Origin: Alopecurus myosuroides
Taxonomy: Eukaryota > Streptophyta > Magnoliopsida > Poales > Poaceae
DNA: 64,000 bases
Direction of reading: 5' to 3'
Assembly (NCBI GenBank): GCA_028641055.1
Contig: CM054060.1
Span: 160,396,322 to 160,460,321 of the forward strand
In this document: piece by piece, positions 45,420 through 58,664 of the stretch
Layout of the letters: every line of letters starts with the position of its first letter
Position numbering within the stretch: the first letter of the stretch is position 1
Notes under the pieces: model-generated
Told to the model about the DNA's origin: nothing
What the model saw: only the letters and a program-made list of their open reading frames with translations
Database searches by the model: none
Translations under genes and position numbers: made by a program

Positions 45420-46200
45420 GCTCCGGACGACTATCGTTGGCCCTAACGGTCGTATGCCTAGATGCGCGCCGCGTGGCACGATCTGACCGCGTGTCATACT
45501 TATGACCGTTGCGGGCGGAAACCCCCTCGATTAATGCGCCTAAATGGACGGATCCATCACGAGTTGTCGTTTCTACAACGTTAAATTGCCCGATGATTTC
45601 GCTCTGGCCATTTTCTCCACTGAAAATGGAAACGTCAGCGCAAAGGAAAACTTAGCGAAGAAGATCCATCTTTTCTCTGGACGCCGGATTTTGTTCAGGT
45701 TCAACAATGGAAAAGGGGGAAGACTCAGGAATCAGTTTTCGTCGTTCAAGCTTTGTTGGAAGCTCAACGGCGAAAATAAGTCTCCTCAGCCTTCCCGGGG
45801 GCTACTGTCGGAGATATCTGGAATGAGGTATCTACCGGCATCCAGAAGCCGGACCTGAAGGGCATGCCCAAAGACTGAGGCCCATAAGGCACGAAGCGCA
45901 GGACTGCATCCGGATTGGCGGACTTGAAGCTCATCTACGCCCTTAAGGGCTGGATGACAGTAGATTGTTAGGGTTTAGCTAATGCACGGTTTGTGTTCCT
46001 GTATGCCCCGGTCCGTCTGCCTATATAAAACCGGACGGGAGAAACCCTAAGGCATATTCGAGTCATACACCTAATCTGCCCTAGGTAATTGTAATCTCTG
46101 TTCGACATCGTCGTAATAGTTGATTTGCAGGAAGTAGGGAGCCTCTCCGGCTAACCTGAACCCGTGTAAACTCCGTGTCCTCGCCCCAAAGCGCCCCCTA

Positions 46201-47418
46201 ACGTTTGCCTTCCCCACGATTAACCCTAGAGAGATGGCTACCCCTTTCGAGAAACCTGATTCTAGAACACGTTAATCATCAACCACCAAGGATAAAAACT
46301 AGACTTAGTTTTCAAGTTGAACATAGTGGACTGGCAAAAAATATAGTAGTCAAGTACCTAAAGTTTTTGACGTTACCTTTTTTTTCAACAAGATGTGAGT
46401 ATGAAAAATTAAATTCTCTTGGTTGACATGGTCCATTGATCAAGTACCTACTCGTTACCACTTCTTTTAAATTAGGATGATAATATTGTATCGATTTCCT
46501 CTTGTTTGGATCATATTGGATCTCATCTTGCCAATTCATATCCTTTAGGTACATCTTGTGACCGTGCTTTTATTTTGAGAAGAAAATTGTCCACTATATA
46601 TATATGTGTTTGTACAAAAATATTTTTTGAGACTTCAAAATCCACAATTTTTACGTGATTTCATCTACTAGCCACAAGTTTCACTAAAGAATTGTGAAAA
46701 AAATCAGGCAATTACCGCTGTGAGGGCTTGAATCAAAGATTTATGGATTGATCTAGGGCAGCACAACACGGGGAATGTGTACATCATCGTCATGGGCGAA
46801 GGAATAGAAGAGGGAGGTTTGGCGTTGGCTGGTGATCGCCTGATCGGAGGAGATGCCACCTGCCAAGCTATATGCCTGACGGCATGCGTCCATGCGTTGG
46901 GGATGGAGCCAACCGTCCCTTACGCCTGACAACCGACGCCGAATTTTGATCGATGGACTCGTGCATAAGCACGCGTGCACGTAGCTGCAGCCAGGACCGC
47001 GGGTGGTTCACTCAGCATTGTGGGAGTCACGGCCTTCGGCTATAGAAAGTGGGCCTAGCCTGATGCACTACTTTCAGGCTAGCCTGATGCACACGACCTA
47101 TAGAGTCGGTAAGCACTAGTAAAAAAAATATTTGCTCCCGTATTCATGTGCATCAGGGCCGTCCTGTTGAGGTCCGCCCCTGTTCTCAAGCAAGAAGAAG
47201 TGCAACGACTATTTGTTTCAAATTCAAAATATTTATGATTTTTCTATCCTGCAATCCAAATGGATACTAGGGTATAACATCTCAATTCATGTGGTTTACC
47301 TATTCCTACTTGGATCCTATCCCGTCTTACAAACAAGCCCTAAATTTTCGACTCCCGTATAAGCATGACCGACCCCCTGGGGTCAGCTAGCCAAGAAATG
47401 CCTGGAGGCTATCAAACA
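46201..47418. other. Intergenic region upstream of the host gene, no recognised feature
   Basis: AT-rich to mixed DNA. Seen: a short TA run near 46596-46605 and a local duplication of GGCTAGCCTGATGCAC (the pieces at 47052 and 47087 share the phrase AGCCTGATGCAC). No gene or complete transposon could be supported. Confidence 0.4.
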
Positions 47419-47496
47419 GGCCCAAAAAGTGGTCTTTTGCTAGCGTACCCCATGGCAAACGGGAAAAAAAAGGGAGCGGGCCTTATCATGTGGGCC
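47419..47496 (+). promoter_or_regulatory. Site II-like promoter motifs of the NOC1 gene
   Basis: GGCCCA at 47419-47424 and TGGGCC at 47491-47496, with GCGGGCC between, about 210-290 bp before the ATG. TGGGCC/T 'site II' elements are known from promoters of plant ribosomal-protein and ribosome-assembly genes, which suits the gene. Confidence 0.45.
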
Positions 47497-47706
47497 TAAT
47501 TTCAAACATCTCCACCTCTCCAGCCCGTCATTCTCCACCTCCTCAACCTGTATTCCGCCGAGAAAACCCTTCTCAACCTCGCCCACCCAGCCGCCTCCTA
47601 CTCGCTCCTCCCACCGGCGCCACCTCCCCTCTGCCTCTGCCGCCGCCTTGCCGTCCTTACCCCACCTCACATCTGCTTGCATATCCCATCGCCGAGGCGT
47701 CCATAC

Positions 47707-50700
47707 ATGACGGAGGCAAACCCCAAACCGAAGTCCGCCAAGAAAGCGAGGAAACCCGCCGGCGGCGGGGAGGAGAAGAGCATGGACGCGCTCAAGTCCG
47801 ACGCAAACCCCAAACTGAAGTCCACCAAGAAATCGAGGAAGCCGGCTGCTGAGGCGGAGGAGGAGGGCGCGGATGCGGTCAAGCTCGACGTAAATCCCAA
47901 GTCGAAGTCCATCAAGAAGAAGTTGAAGAAGCGCGCCGCCGGTGGGGAGGAGGGGGACATTGACGCTATAAAGTCCGACGTCGCCTCGTTCGCCTCCTCT
48001 CTAGGCCTTCTCCCCGCCACCGGTAACTCCTCCGGCTTCGACGATTCCGACTTCCGCAAGTCCGGCCCCATAAGCGCCCCCAAGCCGCCGAAGCATCCCC
48101 AAACCCCAGAAGCGCCCCCAAACACCACAAACCTCCCAAATCCCAAACCTACCAAGAAGCCGCATCCTCTCGAGCTCCATGGCCCTCATACCGCCGCGAC
48201 TACTAGTGCCACCACCAATTACCCTCTGGTAAAGGCCGGTGCTCTCTCTGGGCAGTGGTACACGGATGCTGATGAGCTGGAGACCAAGGTACTAGGCGAC
48301 CGTAAGCATGCCCCACCAGCTATGGGGCTTCAGGAGATGCAGCGGTTGGTGGAGCGGAAACGGGAGCTAGCGGAGAAGCTCATGGCGCAGTACTCGAAGG
48401 AGTATGACATGGTGCGGCGGGGTACTGGTGATCTGAAGCTCCTGGAGATGTCGGCCAAGTCCGGTACATCATCCGATAAGGTGTCGGCATTCACATGTCT
48501 GGTTGAGGACAATCCAATAGCAAACATGAGGGCTCTTGACTCTCTCCTTGGTGAGTGAATAGCACTATTGAAATTACTCTATTTATTGCAGCAAATATTC
48601 CATCTTCATTGCACATTGGACAAATTGATGCAATAATGCTTCATAGATCATGGAAACGGAGCTAGACAAAGCTAGGAGTGAATGTGCGAAGTAATCCTGA
48701 CAACTTAGCAACTGATATGATTATAGTGGTAGTTTTTATCACATGAACACTTGAGTCAAACTGGTACTTGGGAACGATTCGACTGCATTAACTGTAAATG
48801 CAATCCGAGATAAAAAAATGAACCATGAATGTTAAAATCTTATATAAGACTCATGAGTGAACCTGTTGCACACCGGAAGTTCAATAAATCCCATATCACA
48901 CTGATCCTCAAAACAAGGAACTCCAGAGCAGATCATCTGTTCGTTATGCGCACAGAAACAAATATGTCGATCATCTGTTCGTTATGCGCACAGAAATAAA
49001 TATGTCCAATAGGCTTTATTTAAGTGACTTGCATTCATAGGCTTGTACTATTGACATTGCTGTCATTTGGTAGTGTATAGTGGGCAACTCAATATAATCA
49101 CTGCCAGTGGTCTTGCGTAAACACCAGCAAGGTCTTTGTCTGTGAATGTGTTCCTTGCCACTGGAGAAATATGGCTCAAGTTTAGGAGATGACTCATCTT
49201 GACGAGTCATGGTTACCTTCTGCCTCTAGTTTCATCTTCTTGCAAATTTCTTTCTGAAAACTGAGATCACGATTTTACTCTGGTCCGTTGATAATATAAG
49301 TATATAACCGATCCTCTTAGTGGCAGAGCCTCGCTGGGCCCATACATACACATCTGATGGTCATTATGATATCGATGGAATAACACAATTTCAGATAAAT
49401 ATCGTCTTCTGTCAAACTTCCAAGATATATCATGAGTAGCAAATTGACATTGTCTCAAATCACAGGTTCTGAAAATTTATGAAATATCAGTTCATGCTAT
49501 ACAACATGCAGTTCAGTCAGGCATCTTAATAGTTAAGATAGATAGTGCTTGGACTTCTTAGCCATACATCTGTGAATACATGAAAACTGTTTTCTTGCAG
49601 TTCGAAGTTTGTTATGCATGTATTAACTCGTTGGAGATTGCTTCAATTTTTTTGGGATCGTCAGTATAGCTTGACTTCTCATGTCAATTACCATTGTAGA
49701 TCATCTTGTTTCTTTTTCTTCTTTCATAAATATTCTAAAGATATTCTTTCTGTTCTTTGATTTTTTTTTTAAAACAGGTATGGTTGCATCAAAGGTTGGT
49801 AAAAGGTATGCGTTCACAGGCTTTGATGCATTGAGGGAATTGTTCGAAATGAGGTTAGTATCTTCTAGACTCTTGTCTTTTGCCATCTTTTAGCTATACT
49901 ACTTTTCCCTCTTGAGACACACTAAGGCCCCGCTTGGAAAGCGGGATTCGTTTCCCCCCGAGTAATTGTCTGCCCCGTAATAGTAGGGTGCACAACCGAA
50001 AGCGCGTATTTATTTCGGGACCCTCGAAGGTCCATGAAATTGACGGAGATTTTACGGGCTGCAGCGTAGGAAAAGCACGAGGAAAAACAAACTGCGTTGG
50101 AGATCACGACAAACCAAGCGCTCTTACCGGAAATAATTGCGGAGCTAAGATCTCCACCCGTTTTGCTAAAAAATGGTGAACCAAGCAGGCCCTAAAGAAA
50201 AATTGGTGGCGTTTATTTTGTTCTGTTTCCTACCTTATTTTCCTTGATCCTCATTGCCATTTCCTCAAATAAAATGCATCGTAAGTTAGAAGGGTAGGTC
50301 TACATATATACTTAAAGAAAACAAGTTATTGATGTGCACCTGTCCCGTTCCCTTTTCTCTAGTTTCACGGAGGCAGTAATGCGGGAAAATTAATTAGTAA
50401 AGGAACTATGCTGCATGTGTACACGCGAATGGAGAGGGCGATGGCTGTCTTACGAGTGACATTATTTAGGATCAGACTATTTAATTAGCCTGCCAGATTT
50501 ATTTTGTTATCGCATAAGCTGTCTATTTGATTTATTTTATTTTTATATTGGTTATTGTTTACATTCTCTTGCTAGGTTATTGCCTGATCGTAAGTTGAAA
50601 AGTCTTATTCAGCGGCCATTAGACATTTTACCTGAAACAAAAGATGGCTACTCACTTCTGCTGTTGTGGCACTGGGAGGACTGCTTGAAACAGAGGTATT

Positions 50701-53700
50701 TCCCAGTCAACTATGTATTTGGCAACTTAGATTTGAGTTATCCAGGATTCAAGTAGATGCTATATGGAGGTCTGAACTCTGGAACAAAGAAGCCTTTAAT
50801 TTAGGAACACTTGCTGACTTAAAAAAGCAACACTTGCTGACATGGGTTTAATATTACTCTATCATCGAAAGAAGGAACTAGACTTCGTGTGCTGTCTAGG
50901 TCCTTGCCATTGTTATATATGACCCCTTTATTGTTGTTCCATTGGTCAGCATTTTAAATACCAAACTGTTAGTTGAGATGTACCATAATTTGGGGCAATG
51001 CTAACACAGAAAGGGGACGTAGCCTTCATGTTCGATGGTACGTGGCACTCCTTATCCACATAACATCTGACAAGTGAGTCCATGTGGTCAGAAACAAGGA
51101 TTAGCGGAGAAAATGGGCTAGTTAGGGCCTATGCTATCAGTTGTCCCAATATCTATGGTTATGTGGAAGTTTTTGAAAAACTGCAATTTTTCGGGTACAT
51201 GAAATTTACCCATGATTCTTGCATGACAGATCATCTGAATTGATTGTTCGCAGATGCTGAGACCTATGGAGACATGGAGGATAGAAATTGCATAAACAAA
51301 CTATTTTATGTTGTTTGTTGAGGCGTGATCATTCTATTTTTTAGTTTTAATTTTCTGATTGCTATTACAGGTATGAGAAGTTTGTTATTGCACTGGAGGA
51401 TGCATTAAAAGATATGCTGCCAAGTCTCAAGGACAAAGCAATGAAGGTTAGCCCAAATCGTGTTTTCATATGAAACAAACTTAATCATTACTCTGGTTCT
51501 GGGCAAATACATATCATTACACCCTCACAGAATGAGTCAATGGGAACCTGTAGTGCAACATATCCTATTCTTTTCTACATCACACCAGATACTCGGAATA
51601 TTGATTATTGAACACAAGAAAGTAGTTGTGAAAACTCGAACATAATAAGAAACATTTAACAAGGCGTGTTGGAGCTGCAATAGTAATTGCTATACCAGTA
51701 TGGTTTTGAGACAGCTAAGCATGTTTTTTCTAGACAAACTTGCATCACATCTAGTCTAGCTGTGACTGTCTTGTGAGTGGAGACACGTATTAATGTGTAC
51801 CCTATTATAAAATTGCGGGCATTGGCAATTGAATTGATATTGCATCTTCATTTCAAATCGATTTAACGTAGGGTTATGAAGCAAGACAATTTCTAGCCAG
51901 GATTTTGTTCAGAAATGGATTATTACATTTAATATTAATATTCTTGGTGGGAACTGGCTATTTCCTGGCAGGCACCAGAAAAGTTTGAAAACCAGCTTAG
52001 TTTTGTTGCTAAATATGACGATTTGAGTCAATGCTTCTGGCAGCATTTTTGTCGAACCAGCAGAAGTTCCCCAGGAGCTGGTTGTGAAAGCAAAATTACC
52101 TTATTAACTTTTGAGAGAGAACCAAGAGATTTGAAACTGGTTCTTGCCTGTAACCGGTTGGTTTCCAATTCTGGCAAAGGTGTAGGGATTTTGTCAAATC
52201 TGGAAACTTATAACTCTGCCACTGGTTCCTCATGAGATTATCTGCCTTACTAGGATCACTAAGAATGTTCTTCCTTGTCATGAATGCATGTTCTTTTGTT
52301 GTTTTTTCTCTCTACAGACGGTCTCCACCCTTTTAAAGAGTAAATCTGAACAGGAACGCCGGTTACTTACAGCTCTTGTTAACAAAGTAAGTTGTCATTT
52401 TCCTGCTATTTCTCCATGTTAACTTATTATAATGTGCCAAAGGAAGATATATTTTATTTTATAGCACACTACTAGATTACTTATGAGAAGCAATACCTTC
52501 AATTTTTATGGGAAGCGGCCTTGTTCTTAGTCATCCTGATGCACATCTATTGCAGCTTGGAGATCCTGAAAGAAGGGCAGCGTCAAGTGCTGCATATCTG
52601 TTAACAGGTCTCCTTTCCACCCATCCAAATATGAAGGTATATTCATTTGTTCCGTTAAAAAGATGCAACACTTGTGTTATTGTCATGAACTATCAATTCA
52701 ATCAAGCTAGTTAACTATGTAATATTTTACTGACAAAGCACTTAAAAAAACCTAATTCCTGTGTCTTATTTGACATTTTAAATTTTGCAGATGGTTGTGA
52801 TAGATGAGGTGGACTCATTTCTGTTCAGACCACATGTTGGGCTTAGGGCCAAATACCAAGCCGTATGTTATTGTTTTCCTTGCTATTTTATTCCGTGCTT
52901 CTGAATTTCATAAACAATGCACATTGGTAAATTGATTTTACTGTTAGCATTGTGTGTAAAGTTGTACTTTCTGAATTACAGAATATGCTCATCAATCCAA
53001 ACTACTATGTATTCGAAATGTGCTAAATATGCCTTATTTAACTAAGAGTACTATTGTACAGGTCAACTTTTTGAGCCATATTTTTCTTACCAAAAAAGGA
53101 GATGGACCTAAAATCGCAAAGCGGCTGGTGGATGTCTACATTGCCCTTTTCAAGGTTTGGATGTCGTTCAGCAGTGTCTAATTCTTGCCATGCTTAGAAT
53201 TTTTACTTACCTGTTGTCCCTTTTCCAGCCAACCATTAGTTTAACTGTCTTTTCATCACATCCTTAGTTCCCCATCTTGTTGGCCCCATTTCTTTTCCAC
53301 TTCTGCAGTTCACATTATATGTTAATTTTTTCCTATGGCTTTAAGTTAATTTTCATAGTCTGCTCACTTGTATGCTCTTGCTTTTAAACATTTGGAACTG
53401 TCTTTCTTGTTCCATTTCACTGTTGTAGGTACTCATGTCTTGCCCTCGTGATACTAAAGGAGATAAACAAAGTAAACATGGCAAGAAAAAAGTTGAAGAC
53501 GGAAAATCAAAGGGGAGAAAGGACAAGGTCAATGACTCCAATTCGCATGGAAACCATGAAGTGGATACACCAGCAGGCTCAGATTTAGAGATGGATTCCC
53601 GCCTTCTCTCTGCACTTTTAACTGTATGTCTTACACTATGCAGACTTGCATAGTACTGTCTTTGCTTCGTCGTGTTATGTGTTAGCAGTATGCTTACATG

Positions 53701-56700
53701 CATGTGTTTTCTTTTATTGTGCTCATATTGGTTATTGACTTGTGTCTCTAGTTCTGTATTAATCGTTTCATCTTATGCAGGGCGTAAATAGAGCATTACC
53801 ATATGTTGCAAGCTCTGAAGTTGATGATATTGTGGAAGTTCAGACACCAATTCTTTTTAGACTGGTGAGGTTATTATATTAATTAATAATAAAAGTACAT
53901 TGCTAAGTTGTTTTCTGCAGGAAATGGAGCTTTTGTAAGGATCCTGTCTGACATTTTCTTTTTGCATGTAGGTGCACTCTGAGAACTTCAATGTTGGTGT
54001 TCAGTCGTTAATGCTTTTATACCAGATCTCGACAAAAAATCAGATTGCAAGTGACCGTTTCTACCGTGCATTGTATGCAAAACTTTTGAGTCCTTCAGCT
54101 GTTACTTCATCAAAGGTTTGTGTTGCTGATCCTTTTGTCATCCTTTATATTCTTTTCTCTGGCATACCCTAACCATGAAAAATATAGCTATGCGCTTTGC
54201 ACCCTTATATATTGTTAGGACTCTTTTTCTGTAGTTTACCTGACTGGTTATGTCTCTGCATATTTCAGCCAGAATTATTTCTAGGTCTACTGGTGAAAGC
54301 GATGAAGAATGATGTAATATTGAAGAGAGTAGCTGCATTTTCGAAGCGGCTACTGCAGGTCTGTTGTTGATTTTTTTTTTTAACGTGGCAGCTGATTTTA
54401 ATGATGTGGATATTACTTAAATTTGCTATCTTAGTTTATGATTACGGAAATGGTTGTCAAGGGCTCACTAGTCATGACCTGTTAGGCGATTATGCATTAG
54501 TCGATTTACTCGTTGCCCAGGATGAGCATAAAGTATTAGCACTACTTTTACACCACAACTACATTGCACTAACACCACTGTTCTACAACACTAAAACAAG
54601 TGCACTAGAAGTAAAAACTACACAGTTGCACATGGAAATACCAAGTGAAAGTTCCCAGAAGTTGCAATTTTTCTGAAAATGGGTTCACAATTTCCACGAG
54701 TCTCCTCGGGAGCTTTGTAAAAGTCTTCTTCCTGTGAGATCACTTTAAATCTCTGCAATTTATTTCCGATGTAAAAGTGCTGTTTGGGTTCAATGCCTCT
54801 CAAGGGAGAAGAGGAGGCATAATTGTGTAATGAGCCACTGGCTACTCCCAAGTGCTAGGAACACAGCACGCAGCCTCGCCAATGGCAACCTCCATGAACA
54901 CATCCTCTGACTGTTAATCCAGTGCCGATGCAAGCACTGAGCTGGCCAACGTGTCTGGTCACCTCCTTGCCCGCCGGGAGGACAGATCCGGTGGAGAGAA
55001 GGACGGTTGCCATGCCTGAGGATCCAAAAGATTCCGAGCTCGATGGCGTCGGATTTGGAGAAGATGAACCACTGGTGGCTTTTATTCCTGTCGAGAAGAC
55101 TGGATCCAGTGAGGTGGCATCACCTGCGTGCTTCCAGCATTGGCTGCCACGACACAGGACACCTACCACTGCGTTTCAATCACTAGCCGCCGTGCATTGC
55201 TCTCTCCGTCGGTGGCTCGCCGTCACCTCACAGCTCATGCCTACTCTGGGTAGCGAGAGGAGTCGGTGTGCGTGACATTTGTGGGAAAAGAAACACGAGT
55301 TTCTCACCAAATTTTTTTCCCGGTGTATCAAAACAATTTTTTTTGCCAGCTCAAAACTGGTCATCCTAGCACCTATTGCAGGCCTGGGCTAAATATCTTA
55401 CGGGCGCATGAATTACTCTGTTAATGGGCTGAAATGCAACGAATCAAGGGGAGCCTAAAAAAAATCATAATTTGTACTACTACGGAAGAGTATGTTGTAC
55501 ATCGATGCAATCATGCCAACTTTCAGGACTAAAATCAACATATTTTTCAAGACTTTTTGAAGCTAATCGATGTTTAGATCATAGTCATTTCCAAATCCTG
55601 ACAAGTATGAATATGAAAGTTGGCGTGATAGCACACAATCAGGGGAAATTTTTTCAGGCCACTGGAGCAGCATAATAATTACAAATTTGAAGTGCTGAAT
55701 GTTTTAGTTTTACCAGTATATTATTAATGATTATGGTATCATATGGATTCAAGGAAGTTCTGTACTTAAGTCATGCTGTCTCTTACAGGTCGCTCTTCAA
55801 CGCCCTCCACAGTATGCTTGTGGATGCCTTTTCATACTGTCTGAGGTCCTTAAAGCAAAGCCACCATTATGGTATGTGGTTACTTGTCAATCAATGGCAT
55901 AACATCCAGTTAATTTAATCGATTGCATAATTTACATTTTTTTTTTCAGGACGATTGTGCTTCAGAATGAATCTGTCGATGATGGTATTGAACACTTTGA
56001 GGACATTGTAGAGAATCGTGATGACCCTGCTATTGTTTCAACAACTCCAAATAAACAGGATGATATGTTGGCTTCACTTGAGAAATACAATTCTGATGCT
56101 GAGGATGGTTCTGATACTACGGAACAAGCAAAAGGGGCTGCTGGTGATGAGAAGGTTCAAACTAATGCATCAGTTGAAGGATTGACATCACATGTATTAT
56201 ATAATCCACGACACCGAGAGCCTTCTTACTGGTATTGTCTTTTTTATCCTATATTTTGCATTTTTTTTAAGAATTCTGTTTGATAATGCAAGGAATGAAA
56301 TATGGGAATGCCTCGTGCATATTTGGATTAGCACTACTATCTCATCCAGGTGTATAGTAAATTTCCGTCTTAACTTTTGCGAAACGCTAGTGGCAATGTT
56401 ACCGTGTAGACATCTAGTATTTTTAATATAAGCCAGTTCAACTTGAAATTCTATAATATCGCAATCCAGCTACAAGGAAAAAATCTTAACATAAACAGTC
56501 ACTTGGTAATTGGTATACAAATCAGTCATCATTTTGTCTGACTAACTAGATCTCTAGTGACTTAAACACGTGTTAATTTTCATAATTTTCTCTCCTTTGT
56601 ACTTCGTTATAATACAAGCAGTGATTTTTCATCACCTATTCACCTGTGCCTTTTGCTATGCTCTCAGCAATGCAGATCGTGCCAGTTGGTGGGAGCTAAC

Positions 56701-58295
56701 ATTATTGGCCTCACATGTGCACCCGTCAGTATTTACAATGGCTAGGACATTGCTATCTGGGAACAATATTGTTTATAATGGTGATCCACTGACAGACCTG
56801 TCTCTTCCTGCCTTCCTTGACAAATTCATGGAGAAGAAACCGAAAGGAAACCGCATTGCTGAAGGAAAATGGCATGGTGGATCACAAATTGCACCTGCTA
56901 AAAAGGTATGGATTTGTTATTTGCCTTTATTATCCTTTTTTGAATTAGAATTGTTCATCTTGTGATGTTTCGTCTCTGGATTTGGTTATGACTTTTAGTG
57001 TTATTTTTTCGTATTTTGTCATGGTTCCATAATCTCATGTAGCTTCACCAATATGAGGTGCTGTAGTAGTACCAGTGCTGTGCCTTTGTCATATGCAGAT
57101 AACGTCTGTGTGTGTCATTGGCAGTAGGCCCGTAACCACGCATAGACTAGCATGTACTGCAGCCGTTACTGAAATGTGGATTAGGTTTTTTTAGTTCACA
57201 TGCTTGTTACTGAGTACTTCCTTTAAGTTAGTGCTATCTTCGTGTGTTTCCATCCTTTAGGTTGTACGACTTTCTTCTCCTCATTTTAACTTTTCTCCCT
57301 GCACTTTTTGCTACTGCGCACGTGCGCCATTTAAGTCCAGACGTCCAGTGAGCGCCTGGTTCAGGCATAAGGGTCATTAAACAAACACATTTATATTCAT
57401 ATAATTAATTTGAACATGCATACATAAAACCAACCTCTCTCTATAAATATCTGCTGGCAACTATAAATAGGTGCATATGTGTTTACCTGACCACACATCT
57501 TTTGATTATCATCATGTAACAGCACATGTGGCTCTCTCCATACTCTAGACTTAGTACAAGTTATCACTGCTGCAATTTAATTGGCCGATCTATCTACATC
57601 TGTTTGTGTTTCTGCAGCTTGACCTGAATCATCATCTCATTGGAGAAGATCTGCTAGAACTGGCAGAAAATGAAGTTCCTCCTGAAGATGTTGTTTTCCA
57701 TCGTTTCTACATGAACAAGACTGGCCCTATTAAGCCGAAGGCAAAGAAGAAAGCTTTGGTTCTTGATGATGATACTGGAGAGCTCGTAGCTGATGAAGCT
57801 GATGATGCTAGTGATGAAAGTGATGGCGAGATGCAGGAGCTGGAAGATGGGTACGCTGAGGATGGGGAATATGACTACGACAATCTGGACGCCAAGGCAT
57901 TTGAGGAGGAAGGGGATTTGCTTAGAGATGACAGTGATGTTGATGATTTGGCTGACATTTCAGATGATGATGGAGGAATGGAAAGTGATGATGACGATGA
58001 TGATCTCAACATGTCCTTCATGGACTCCGAAGCCGAGAGTGCTGACGATTCAGATGATAACGTTACCAATGTAAAGGCTGCAGCACATGGGCAAAAGCGG
58101 AAGCACGGTGCAAAGAGCGGCTCAACTCCATTTGCAAGTCTAGAAGAGTACGAACATCTCATGGATGGGGACGCTGAGAAGTCTACGTTGAAGAAGAAAC
58201 AGAGGAAGCACAAGGGAGCCAGCGACAATGTGAGCCGTAAGGAGAGACCGAAACAATCGGAATCACGAAAAAGAAGGTCGAAGAGATCTGAATAA
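47707..58295 (+). CDS. SWA2: NOC1/MAK21/CEBPZ-family ribosome-assembly protein (SLOW WALKER2 type), 16 exons, complete
   Basis: Nucleolar protein of the CBF/MAK21 family that helps build and export the 60S ribosomal subunit; the Arabidopsis member SWA2 is needed for female gametophyte development. Exons: 47707-48550, 49778-49853, 50576-50695, 51371-51446, 52318-52386, 52556-52636, 52791-52862, 53062-53154, 53429-53623, 53781-53864, 53972-54115, 54269-54358, 55789-55871, 55950-56231, 56668-56905, 57618-58295. All introns are GT-AG, all phases join, and the 3225-nt CDS gives 1074 aa without a stop. The N-terminus has three 29-residue basic repeats (residues 5-91); helical repeats follow; the CBF/MAK21 domain covers about residues 545-800 (PELFLGLLVKAMKND in exon 12). 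An acidic tract lies near 905-1000 and the C-terminus is lysine/arginine-rich. The start is the first in-frame ATG. It looks functional. Confidence 0.95.
48551..49777 (+). other. Intron 1 of the NOC1 gene
   Basis: 1227 bp, GTGAGT to ACAG. It contains a 38-bp tandem duplication (48931-49006) and otherwise no recognised element. Confidence 0.85.
48931..49006. repeat. 38-bp tandem duplication in intron 1
   Basis: Two adjacent copies of a unit beginning GATCATCTGTTCGTTATGCG, 48931-48968 and 48969-49006, differing at one base (ACAAAT versus ATAAAT). Confidence 0.9.
49926..50192. mobile_element. MITE in intron 2 of the NOC1 gene (Tourist-like)
   Basis: Terminal inverted repeats GGCCCCGCTTGG and, reversed, GGGCCTGCTTGG (10 of 12 match), flanked by TAA on both sides (49923-49925 and 50193-50195), as expected for Tourist/Harbinger MITEs. 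267 bp, no coding capacity. A hAT-type MITE has similar termini, but I find no 8-bp duplication. Confidence 0.5.
54359..55788 (+). other. Intron 12 of the NOC1 gene with a GC-richer insert-like segment
   Basis: 1430 bp, the longest intron. About 54840-55270 is clearly richer in G and C and more codon-like than its AT-rich surroundings, with ORFs on both strands (for example 54922-55275 on the + strand), but no domain is recognised. It may be an inserted or captured fragment; I see no clear terminal repeats. Confidence 0.4.
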
Positions 58296-58664
58296 GAATG
58301 AGCTTATACCATGTTAGAAAATGTTCTGGCGATGGTGCTCGCCAATTTTTTTGTAGTTTTGGAAGACAGCAAGCGGATCTTTTGATGTGCAAGTGACTAC
58401 AACATGTTCTGTTACCTTTTGAAACTCCTACCGTCATTGCTCTGTCACCTCTGTGCCCGGTTGAAGCTGGCTCCTGTAGAAAGAGAGAACTTGTGCAATT
58501 TATCATTGTCACCAGCCATCTCGTCCTAGCATCCGCTTGCAGTCGCATGGATGCTCTATTTTTTAAATTGAACGCATGTTCGGTAAGGTATTTTCCACAA
58601 TTGTGACGTGTTGTGGAGGAGAAACGTTTTTCACACGAAGTTATCCCTTTTCTTGTAAAATCCC
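58296..58664 (+). other. 3' UTR and downstream flank of the NOC1 gene
   Basis: About 370 bp between the stop codon and the LTR of the next element. It should hold the 3' UTR; AATAAG overlaps the stop and no strong poly(A) signal stands out. Confidence 0.5.

Larger units (their letters stand above)
44693..46200 (+). mobile_element. 3' end of a second Tat-type gypsy element (fragment)
   Basis: It contains the start of an antisense gene on the - strand, a polypurine tract CCCGGGGGCTAC (45794-45805) and an LTR from TGTCGGAGATATC (45806) to at least about 46200, with TATATAAA near 46021-46028. The rest of the element is missing to the left, where the 43485-44692 remnant abuts. The right LTR end is not clear to me. 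Confidence 0.7.

Noticed and set aside
47117..47143. CACTAGTAAAAAA as the end of a CACTA transposon
   Set aside because: No matching inverted end or 3-bp duplication was found nearby; one short match is not enough.
51971..52130. Open stretch after a CAG acceptor-like site in intron 4 of the NOC1 gene as an extra exon
   Set aside because: Exons 4 and 5 already join in phase and give continuous family-like protein; the stretch lacks a good donor and adds unrelated residues.
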